Shown in pieces: positions 5,859-12,247 of a stretch of DNA of 12,247 nucleotides (position 1 is the first letter of the stretch; each line of letters begins with the position of its first letter). The position numbers were made by a program, and so were the translations under genes. The DNA comes from Actinomycetota bacterium (GTDB lineage Bacteria > Actinomycetota > Humimicrobiia > Humimicrobiales > Humimicrobiaceae): positions 1 through 12,247 of the forward strand of contig JADHVN010000032.1 in assembly GCA_016783995.1 (NCBI GenBank), given 5' to 3'. The notes under the pieces were generated by a model. The model did not search any database. It worked only from the letters and a program-made list of their open reading frames with translations, and had not been told where the DNA came from.

Positions 5859-8480
5859 ATGGCTTTAAAAAAATATGTATATTTTTTCGGTGAAGGTAAA
5901 AGAGAGATGAAAAAACTTCTGGGGGGAAAGGGTGCGGATCTCTCAGAGATGACCAATATGGGTTTACCTGTACCCTATGGTTTTACCATAACCACAGAAG
6001 TTTGTAACCTATTTTATGACCTGGGTAAAAGGTACCCTGAAGGTCTGGAAGATCAAATTGAGGAAAATCTAAAAAAATTAGAAGAAAAAATGGGGATGGG
6101 TTTCGGAGATGAGAAAAATCCACTCCTGGTTTCTGTTAGATCCGGGGCAGTTTTTTCCATGCCCGGTATGATGGACACGGTACTAAACCTGGGTTTGAAT
6201 GATAAAACCGTAGTATCCTTAATTGAAAAGACAAAAAATGAAAGATTTGGCTGGGATTCCTATAGAAGATTTGTCCAGATGTTTGGCAATGTGGTAATGG
6301 ATGTAGAACATAATAAGTTTGAGGAAGCGCTTCAATCAAAAAAGGATAAAAAAAATGTAAAGTTTGATACCGAGCTGACCGCAGAGGACCTGAGGGAACT
6401 TGTAGAAGATTATAAAAAAATAATCAAAGAGGCTAAAGGGAGAAGCTTCCCCCAGGACCCCAGAGAGCAGCTTAAGATGTCCATTGGTGCAGTATTTGGT
6501 TCATGGAATAATAAAAGAGCCATATCTTACAGAAATCTTCATGATCTTCCACACAATCTCGGTACCGCAGTAAATGTGCAGGCAATGGTTTTTGGGAATA
6601 TGGGCCAGGATTCAGGAACCGGCGTGGCTTTCACCAGAAATCCGGCAACAGGTGAGGATAAGTTTTACGGCGAGTATCTGATGAATGCTCAGGGCGAAGA
6701 TGTGGTTGCGGGTACAAGGACCCCACAGCATATTTCTAAGTTGGAAGAAGAAATGCCTGAAAACTACAAACAGCTAATGGATATACGAAAGAAATTAGAG
6801 GAACATTATAGGGATATGCAGGACGTTGAATTCACCATTCAGGAAGGAAAATTGTATATGCTCCAGACCAGAACCGGTAAAAGAACAGCAGCTGCAGCAC
6901 TTCAAGTTGCAGTTGATATGGTGGATCAGGGATATATAGATAAAAAGACTGCTGTAACCAGAGTAGAGCCTCAAATGCTTGATCAGTTACTGCATAAACA
7001 GCTGGATAAAAAAGCTAAAAAAAATGCGGAATTACTTACCAGAGGGTTGCCGGCATCACCCGGAGCGGCGTTGGGAAAGGTAGTTTTTGATGCAGATACA
7101 GCTGTCAAAGAGGCCAAGAGTGAAAATGTAATTCTTGTGAGAACAGAGACATCTCCTGAAGATATTCAGGGCATGGCAGTAGCTCAGGGAATTTTAACTG
7201 CAAGAGGAGGAATGACTTCGCATGCCGCTGTTGTTGCAAGAGGTATGGGTAAGTGCTGTGTTGCTGGTGCGGAAGACATTAAAGTATTTGAGGATAAACA
7301 ATATTTTGAAGTAAATGGCAGCAAGGTAAATAAAGGCGACTGGGTTACACTTGATGGTTCGACCGGGGAAGTATTTAAAGGTAAAATTCCGGTAGTAGAT
7401 CCTGAAATTGGGAAAAATTTTAAAAAATTCATGAGCTGGGTTGATGATTACAAGAAAATTGGAGTAAGAGCAAATGCCGATACTCCTAATGATGCTAAAG
7501 TCGCTTTGAATTTTGGAGCAGAAGGCATCGGTCTTTGCAGGACAGAGCATATGTTCTTTGAAGCAGATAGAATAAAAGCTATGAGAAAGATGATAGTAGC
7601 CAACAGCAAGGAAGAAAGAGAGAAAGCTCTGGCAAAGCTTCTACCAATACAAAAAAAAGATTTTATGGAAATCTTTAAGGTGATGAATGACATGCCTGTG
7701 ACTATAAGGCTTTTAGATCCGCCCCTTCATGAGTTCTTACCTCATGAAGATGATGATATCAGGGAAATAGCCGGAGAGCTGGGTTTGAAATTTGATGAAC
7801 TAAAAGCAACTGTTAATTCCCTTCATGAAATGAATCCAATGCTGGGACACAGAGGATGCAGGCTTTCTATTACATATCCTGAGATTCTCGAAATGCAGGT
7901 CAGGGCTATATTTGAGGCAACTATTGAGCTTACCAAAGAGGGCTATAAAGTAAAACCCGAAGTAATGATTCCATTGGTTGGAGATGTAAAGGAGGTAAAG
8001 GTTTTAAAAGACCAGATTATTAAGATTGCTGACGGAATAATGAAGAAAGAAAATCTGAAATTTGACTATAAAGTCGGTACAATGATTGAGGTTCCAAGAG
8101 CCTGTGTTACTGCTGATGAAATTGCAACAGAAGCTGAATTTTTTAGCTTTGGAACAAATGATTTGACCCAGATGGCTTATGGATTTTCAAGAGATGATTT
8201 CGGCAAGTTTCTTCCTGACTATATAGAAAAAGGAATTTTGGAAAAAGATCCATTTGCCACTCTTGACAGGAACGGTGTGGGCCAGTTAATTAAAATGGGT
8301 GTTGAAAAGGGAAGGAAAGCAAGAGAAAATTTAAAGATTGGTATCTGTGGTGAACATGGAGGTGACCCGAGTTCAGTGGAATTCTGTCATATGGTAGGGA
8401 TGGATTATGTAAGCTGTTCACCGTATAGGGTTCCGGTTGCCAGGCTGGCTGCTGCACATGCGGCAATAAAGGGTGAATAA
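5859..8480 (+). CDS. ppdK: Pyruvate, phosphate dikinase
   Basis: PPDK reversibly converts pyruvate, ATP and phosphate to phosphoenolpyruvate, AMP and pyrophosphate; in anaerobes it often works in the glycolytic, ATP-yielding direction. The 873 residues cover all three domains. The N-terminal ATP-grasp nucleotide-binding domain (about 1-350) has SVRSGAVFSMPGMMDTVLN. The central phosphohistidine domain has GGMTSHAAVVARGMGK, with catalytic H455 and T453. The C-terminal PEP/pyruvate TIM barrel has R561 in GLCRTEH, R617 in IRLLDPPLHEF, N767/D768 in FGTNDLTQ and C830 in GICGEHGGDP. From memory, numbering agrees with the Clostridium symbiosum enzyme up to R617 and is one residue short after it. No PPDK regulatory-protein gene is present in the window. 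ppdK between glyS and dnaG is a known clostridial arrangement. Upstream AAAGGG and TAGGAA both serve poorly as ribosome binding sites, but ATG 5859 gives the family N-terminus. Confidence 0.97.
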   Translation: MALKKYVYFFGEGKREMKKLLGGKGADLSEMTNMGLPVPYGFTITTEVCNLFYDLGKRYPEGLEDQIEENLKKLEEKMGMGFGDEKNPLLVSVRSGAVFSMPGMMDTVLNLGLNDKTVVSLIEKTKNERFGWDSYRRFVQMFGNVVMDVEHNKFEEALQSKKDKKNVKFDTELTAEDLRELVEDYKKIIKEAKGRSFPQDPREQLKMSIGAVFGSWNNKRAISYRNLHDLPHNLGTAVNVQAMVFGNMGQDSGTGVAFTRNPATGEDKFYGEYLMNAQGEDVVAGTRTPQHISKLEEEMPENYKQLMDIRKKLEEHYRDMQDVEFTIQEGKLYMLQTRTGKRTAAAALQVAVDMVDQGYIDKKTAVTRVEPQMLDQLLHKQLDKKAKKNAELLTRGLPASPGAALGKVVFDADTAVKEAKSENVILVRTETSPEDIQGMAVAQGILTARGGMTSHAAVVARGMGKCCVAGAEDIKVFEDKQYFEVNGSKVNKGDWVTLDGSTGEVFKGKIPVVDPEIGKNFKKFMSWVDDYKKIGVRANADTPNDAKVALNFGAEGIGLCRTEHMFFEADRIKAMRKMIVANSKEEREKALAKLLPIQKKDFMEIFKVMNDMPVTIRLLDPPLHEFLPHEDDDIREIAGELGLKFDELKATVNSLHEMNPMLGHRGCRLSITYPEILEMQVRAIFEATIELTKEGYKVKPEVMIPLVGDVKEVKVLKDQIIKIADGIMKKENLKFDYKVGTMIEVPRACVTADEIATEAEFFSFGTNDLTQMAYGFSRDDFGKFLPDYIEKGILEKDPFATLDRNGVGQLIKMGVEKGRKARENLKIGICGEHGGDPSSVEFCHMVGMDYVSCSPYRVPVARLAAAHAAIKGE

Positions 8481-8548
8481 TAAAAAATATATTAAAATTT
8501 CCTAAATATTTAGAAATAACCCATCTAATAAATAATATATTAGTGGTA

Positions 8549-8568
8549 AAATAAACATAAGTTTATTT
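8549..8568 (+). repeat. Perfect 8-bp hairpin between ppdK and dnaG
   Basis: AAATAAAC (8549-8556) pairs perfectly with GTTTATTT (8561-8568) around a 4-base ATAA loop. A 6-bp stem, CTAATA/TATTAG, lies just upstream (about 8525-8543). Neither is followed by a clean T-run, so a standard intrinsic terminator is not clear. They sit in the 160-base AT-rich gap that probably separates the ppdK transcript from dnaG-rpoD; an operator or transcript-end structure is possible. Chance is a real alternative at this base composition. Confidence 0.3.
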
Positions 8569-8657
8569 CATTTATGCAGTTAGAATAATTTGTTTTTTTA
8601 TTTCCCGGAAGTTTTGCCACATATATTAATTATTATATTTTAGTGTTTAGAAGAGAA

Positions 8658-10571
8658 ATGAGCAGAAGTTTAAAAGAGGGCGGAGTAGAGGAATTAAAAT
8701 CTAAAGCGGATATTTATAGTGTTATCTCAAATTATGTGAAACTTAAAAAAACTGGCAGGAATTATACCGGACTCTGTCCTTTCCATAAGGAAAAAACTCC
8801 ATCATTTACTGTTGATACTTCAAAACAGCTTTATCATTGCTTTGGGTGTGGAGAAGGTGGCGATTTAATAAGCTTTGTAGAGAAGATTGAGAATATGGAG
8901 TTTATAGAAGCTGTTGAATTTCTGGCAAAAAAGATTGGCTACAATTTAAAGTATAATTACAGTGGTTCTAAAGAGTCATCGAAATTAAAAAACAGGCTGG
9001 TAGAATTAAATGAACTTGCTAAAAAGTATTTTAATTTCATACTTTTTAACAGCAAAAAGGGTTTGCCTTCTTTAAATTATTTAAAGAATAGAGGTTTTGA
9101 CGAAAAGACGTTGAAGGAATTTGAAGTTGGGTTCAGCCTGGACAGCTGGGATAATTTTGCAAATTTTGCTAAAAAAAGAGAGTACAAGCCTGAAGAAGTG
9201 ATAGAGTGCGGACTGGCTATTAAAAGCAATAGAGGTTCAGGTGAGATATACGACCGGTTCAGAGACAGGATAATGTTTCCCATTGAAGATATAGTCGGGA
9301 AAACAATAGGTTTTGGAGGAAGAGTTATCTCGGATGCCGGTAAAACTGGCGGTCAGAAAGCAAAGTATATAAACACTCCGGAGACCAGGCTTTATTCTAA
9401 AGGTAAAAATATATATAGAATTTTTCAGGCCAAAAATCATATTGTCAAAGAAGATGAAGTGCTTATAGTTGAAGGGTATACTGATGTAATGGCCCTGTAT
9501 CAGTCCGGGATAAAAAATGTGGTTGCCAGTCTGGGTACTGCCCTTACTTCAGACCAGATAAAGCTTTTAGGGCGATTTACAAAAAATATCGTGCTGGTTT
9601 TTGATAGTGATACAGCTGGTATGAACGCTTCCCTTAAGGGAATTGAAAGATTAAGAGAGTATAATGAGCGGCTTGATTTGTATTATGAAAATAATTTAAA
9701 TATCAGCGTGGCGGTACTTGAAGAAGGATATGATCCTGCTGATTTTATATTTAAAAAGGGCAAAGAAATCTTTGCAGCAAAGATTGAAAATGCTGTAAGC
9801 ATTATTGATTTTACAATTGATGCAATTATAAAAAAATATAATATAAACAGCCTGCCCGGTAAACTGAAAGCAAGTGATCATCTCATAAGGTTTATTTCCA
9901 CTCTTTCTTCAAGCATTATTCAAGGAGAGTGTATAAAGAGTGTGGCTGAAAAGTTGAATCTTGCGGAAAACCTGCTTCTGGAAGAGATGTTAAAGAAAAA
10001 GTATGATCATAAAAATAGGGCTGTACACTGGAATAAAGATTACGATATCGGGGAAAAAGAGACTGGAAGCGAAAATATCATTCCCTTAAAAAGAATAGAG
10101 GTAGAGGCATTAAAACTGATAATAAATGGGCTGGGAGACAAGATTGACGAACTTTTAAGTCTGGGTCCTGATTATTTTAGATTTGAGGATACCAGACAAC
10201 TTTATCTGATTATAAGAAATGAGATTTCAAGAGCGAGAGAGGATAATAAAAAGGTAAACTTTCCTTTTAAAATTACGTCAGGGGCAATAGAAAATGAAGA
10301 TGTGAAAAAATTATATAATTATATTTTATTTAGCGAGTCACATTTTAAGAACCAGAATATTAGTTTGGTAAGTAACGAAATCATCAATAATTTAAAAGGA
10401 ATCCGTATTTCTGAAGAAATTGAGAATATCAGGAAAAAGATGATAGAATATGAGAAAAATAAAAATGCGGGCAGTGTTGTAGAAAATGAAGAGGCAGCCA
10501 GTAAGTATGATGAACTGTACCGGAGATTAATAGAACTGGAAAAAGAGAAAATGAATTTGAGAATACTTTAA
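8658..10571 (+). CDS. dnaG: DNA primase DnaG
   Basis: DnaG synthesises RNA primers for lagging-strand and origin replication, acting with the DnaB helicase. From ATG 8658 it has 637 residues, a normal length. The N-terminal CHC2 zinc-binding domain has C40, H43, C61 and C64 in CPFH...HCFGCG. The catalytic core has the Toprim domain with E272 in [10 protein letters not shown] and D316/D318 in VFDSDTAG. A less conserved helical C-terminus, rich in Lys and Glu, fits the helicase-interaction domain. A GTG at 8643 would add five residues. I prefer ATG 8658 because it places the conserved ADI at residues 17-19, as I recall for Bacillus subtilis DnaG, although its ribosome binding site is weak. rpoD follows after 19 bases, the classic dnaG-rpoD pairing. 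Confidence 0.95.
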   Translation: MSRSLKEGGVEELKSKADIYSVISNYVKLKKTGRNYTGLCPFHKEKTPSFTVDTSKQLYHCFGCGEGGDLISFVEKIENMEFIEAVEFLAKKIGYNLKYNYSGSKESSKLKNRLVELNELAKKYFNFILFNSKKGLPSLNYLKNRGFDEKTLKEFEVGFSLDSWDNFANFAKKREYKPEEVIECGLAIKSNRGSGEIYDRFRDRIMFPIEDIVGKTIGFGGRVISDAGKTGGQKAKYINTPETRLYSKGKNIYRIFQAKNHIVKEDEVLIVEGYTDVMALYQSGIKNVVASLGTALTSDQIKLLGRFTKNIVLVFDSDTAGMNASLKGIERLREYNERLDLYYENNLNISVAVLEEGYDPADFIFKKGKEIFAAKIENAVSIIDFTIDAIIKKYNINSLPGKLKASDHLIRFISTLSSSIIQGECIKSVAEKLNLAENLLLEEMLKKKYDHKNRAVHWNKDYDIGEKETGSENIIPLKRIEVEALKLIINGLGDKIDELLSLGPDYFRFEDTRQLYLIIRNEISRAREDNKKVNFPFKITSGAIENEDVKKLYNYILFSESHFKNQNISLVSNEIINNLKGIRISEEIENIRKKMIEYEKNKNAGSVVENEEAASKYDELYRRLIELEKEKMNLRIL

Positions 10572-10575
10572 GTTT

Positions 10576-10583
10576 AGAGGTGA
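10576..10583 (+). promoter_or_regulatory. Strong ribosome binding site of rpoD
   Basis: AGAGGTGA matches seven consecutive bases of the anti-Shine-Dalgarno complement (GAGGTGA) and lies seven bases before ATG 10591. It is the best such site in the window and fixes the rpoD start. It also shows that rpoD is translated independently although it is probably co-transcribed with dnaG. Confidence 0.7.
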
Positions 10584-10590
10584 ATTTAAC

Positions 10591-11691
10591 ATGAAGAGAG
10601 GATCAGAGTTTAAGTTAGAAGAAGTGAAAATGCTGATTAGTAAAGGTAAAGCTGATGGACTTCTGACTACTGAAGAAATTGCTGAAATCCTTTCAGATAT
10701 AGAACTGTCCAAAGAGCAAATTGAAAATATTTATGATGTCATTCAGAATCTGGGAATAGAGATTGTAAGTGAAGAAGATGATGACATTAACAGTAGAAAC
10801 CCGGGTAAAAAAAGTGAAGAGGAAATTTTTACTAAAAAACTGGATTTAACCATAAAATCTCCTACAAATGACCCGGTCAGGATGTACCTTAAAGAAATTG
10901 GAAAAGTAAGACTTCTGACCGCTTTTGAAGAAGTTCATCTTGCCAAGAAGATTGAAGCAGGCGATATGAAAGCTAAAAGAATGCTGGTCGAAGCTAATTT
11001 AAGGCTTGTGGTAAGCATTGCCAAAAAATATGTGGGCAGGGGAATGCTCTTTTTAGATTTGATACAGGAAGGCAATCTGGGACTTATAAGAGCGGTAGAG
11101 AAATTTGATTATAAAAAGGGTTATAAATTTTCTACCTATGCCACCTGGTGGATCAGGCAGGCCATAACCAGAGCTATAGCCGATCAGGCAAGGACTATAA
11201 GAATCCCTGTGCATATGGTAGAAACAATAAACAAATTAATAAGAACACAGAGACAGCTTCTGCAGAAATTTGGAAGAGAGCCTACCCCGGAAGAGATTGC
11301 AAGGAAAATGAAATTTTCTGCGGAGAAGGTAAGAGAGGTCATGAAAATATCCCAGGAGCCGGTATCTCTTGAGACTCCTATAGGAGAAGAAGAGGATAGC
11401 CATCTGGGGGATTTCATAGAAGATTCGGAAGTTGAAACGCCTTCTGATGCTGCCTCTTTTACCATACTCCAGGAACAGCTTCAAGAGGTTTTAAATACAT
11501 TAAATGATAGGGAAAGAAAAGTTATCCAGCTGAGATTCGGACTGCAGGATGGTCACCCCAGAACACTTGAAGAAGTGGGCAGGGAATTTGGTGTTACCAG
11601 GGAAAGAATCAGGCAGATAGAATCCAAGACCCTGGGAAAGTTGAGACATCCAAACAGGAGTGGGATTTTAAGAGATTTTCTCGAGCATTAA
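10591..11691 (+). CDS. rpoD: Primary sigma factor RpoD (SigA)
   Basis: This is the housekeeping sigma-70 factor, directing RNA polymerase to -10/-35 promoters. Its 366 residues match the short SigA type rather than the ~600-residue proteobacterial form. In order it has a short region 1.1-like N-terminus (1-60) and an acidic linker (61-80). Region 1.2 starts at [11 protein letters not shown] (94-104). Regions 2.1-2.4 (about 130-200) hold the core-binding [19 protein letters not shown] and the -10-recognising [18 protein letters not shown]. Region 3 is about 205-285. Region 4 has the -35-binding helix-turn-helix [20 protein letters not shown] (325-344). Every hallmark of a primary rather than alternative sigma is present. 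Downstream of dnaG, it forms the core of the macromolecular-synthesis operon. No clear GC-rich terminator follows. Confidence 0.97.
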   Translation: MKRGSEFKLEEVKMLISKGKADGLLTTEEIAEILSDIELSKEQIENIYDVIQNLGIEIVSEEDDDINSRNPGKKSEEEIFTKKLDLTIKSPTNDPVRMYLKEIGKVRLLTAFEEVHLAKKIEAGDMKAKRMLVEANLRLVVSIAKKYVGRGMLFLDLIQEGNLGLIRAVEKFDYKKGYKFSTYATWWIRQAITRAIADQARTIRIPVHMVETINKLIRTQRQLLQKFGREPTPEEIARKMKFSAEKVREVMKISQEPVSLETPIGEEEDSHLGDFIEDSEVETPSDAASFTILQEQLQEVLNTLNDRERKVIQLRFGLQDGHPRTLEEVGREFGVTRERIRQIESKTLGKLRHPNRSGILRDFLEH

Positions 11692-11760
11692 TAAAAGTTA
11701 TAATTTGTCCTGTAAGATATTTTAAAGCAGAGTTATTTAATTTTTATATTAATTTAGACC

Positions 11761-11788
11761 TTGAAATAAACTTCTTATATACTATAAT
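11761..11788 (+). promoter_or_regulatory. Promoter of the tRNA-Asn gene
   Basis: TTGAAA (11761-11766) and a perfect TATAAT (11783-11788) are separated by 16 bases. Transcription would start near 11795, about 15 bases before the mature tRNA 5' end. It is the closest match to the sigma-A consensus in the window and its placement in front of a stable RNA gene makes functional sense. Confidence 0.7.
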
Positions 11789-11809
11789 GGCATATCGTGC
11801 CATCACTAT

Positions 11810-11884
<75 letters not shown>

Positions 11885-11923
11885 GCATACCCCAATATTG
11901 ATAACAAAAATTGATTTAAAAAT

Positions 11924-12061
11924 ATGGAAGATCCAATTATAGAATTAGCTCATAGAATAACCAGGGAAATTGAAGAATTCCTGTTGGCCTGCAAGGAAAA
12001 AGGGGATAAAACCATTGATGATGTTCTTAAGCGTCTTAAAGCTTTGAAAAAGCAGAATTAG
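11924..12061 (+). CDS. Unrecognised small ORF, 45 residues
   Basis: I do not recognise this gene. The ORF runs from ATG 11924 to TAG 12059-12061 and encodes 45 residues. They start MEDPIIELAHRITREIEEF and end in a lysine-rich stretch LKRLKALKKQN. The protein would be highly charged, with heptad-like spacing of hydrophobic residues that suggests two amphipathic helices. It has one Cys (residue 23), no signal peptide and no membrane segment. No ribosome binding site is visible before the ATG. Its last 26 bases overlap, tail to tail, the end of the recombinase remnant on the other strand. It could be a real small protein, the 5' end of a decayed gene, or a chance ORF; the composition resembles coding sequence more than the surrounding gap. 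Confidence 0.4.
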   Translation: MEDPIIELAHRITREIEEFLLACKEKGDKTIDDVLKRLKALKKQN

Positions 12062-12247
12062 GTCCCGGGGCATAGTATATGATCTCGATTTTTTCTTCAT
12101 ATATCATAATCTTTTCAATGAATTTCTGTAAGAAATTTCGTTGTTCGAAAACATTACATCCAACAAATATTCCTTCCATTTCTTTCCGATAGGAATCTAT
12201 CATAAATCTGGTAATATTTAAGGATCTATTTTCTCTTTAACAGAAGC
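12036..12247 (-). pseudogene. C-terminal remnant of a serine site-specific recombinase, frameshifted and cut by the window edge
   Basis: Reading the minus strand, one frame runs from an in-frame stop at 12239-12237 to a TAA at 12038-12036, 66 codons without a start at the expected place. The translation contains NFLQKFIEKIMIYEEKIEI, which resembles the C-terminal end of large serine recombinases (resolvase/invertase family with zinc-ribbon and coiled-coil tail), where a basic FI-x-K-I-x-x-Y-x-x-K-IEI stretch closes the protein. Immediately upstream, another frame reads ASVKEK before stopping. Joining the two at the A4 run near 12231 with a one-base shift restores a continuous reading. The gene is therefore either frameshifted by a single-base deletion or affected by a sequence error. 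The catalytic N-terminal domain would lie beyond the window, so family assignment rests on the tail alone. Confidence 0.5.

Noticed and set aside
11148..11372. 74-codon plus-strand ORF within rpoD
   Set aside because: It is an out-of-frame reading of the highly conserved sigma regions 2.4 to 3.

Overview
The window is AT-rich chromosomal DNA, roughly one third G+C by eye, dominated by universal housekeeping genes. All intact protein genes read left to right. The order recO - glyQ - glyS - ppdK - dnaG - rpoD, with ybeY just upstream, matches the macromolecular-synthesis neighbourhood known from Clostridia and other low-GC anaerobes. Three things point to an anaerobic, low-GC, Clostridia-like bacterium or an uncultured lineage with the same gene order: the two-subunit (alpha2beta2) glycyl-tRNA synthetase, pyruvate phosphate dikinase between glyS and dnaG, and C4 zinc-finger RecO. 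The phylum cannot be fixed from this window.

Layout. Bases 1-333 hold the 3' part of ybeY (16S rRNA maturation endonuclease), whose start lies outside the window. Next are a GNAT N-acetyltransferase (462-929), deoC (deoxyribose-phosphate aldolase, 1008-1718) and recO (1722-2504); deoC and recO are three bases apart and probably translationally coupled. A 223-base gap with hairpins precedes glyQ (2728-3600) and glyS (3610-5736), a two-gene operon for both glycyl-tRNA synthetase subunits. ppdK (5859-8480) follows after a T-rich gap with a possible promoter. After a 160-base AT-rich gap come dnaG primase (start at 8643 or, preferred here, 8658; stop at 10571) and, 19 bases later, rpoD, the primary sigma factor (10591-11691).

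The right end changes character. A tRNA-Asn(GUU) gene with an encoded CCA (11810-11884) has its own strong-looking promoter. It is followed by an unrecognised 45-codon ORF (11924-12061). On the opposite strand is what looks like the frameshifted C-terminal end of a serine site-specific recombinase (12036-12247). This is the only trace of mobile DNA in the window.

The genes share a theme of information flow: primer synthesis (DnaG), transcription initiation (RpoD), aminoacylation (GlyQS, tRNA-Asn), rRNA maturation (YbeY) and recombinational repair (RecO). DeoC (nucleoside salvage) and PPDK (pyruvate/PEP interconversion) add central metabolism. I find no convincing undescribed system. The points most worth checking are the recombinase relic with the small ORF beside it, the untypical GNAT and deoC genes in place of the usual genes between ybeY and recO, and several inverted repeats in gene-upstream gaps.
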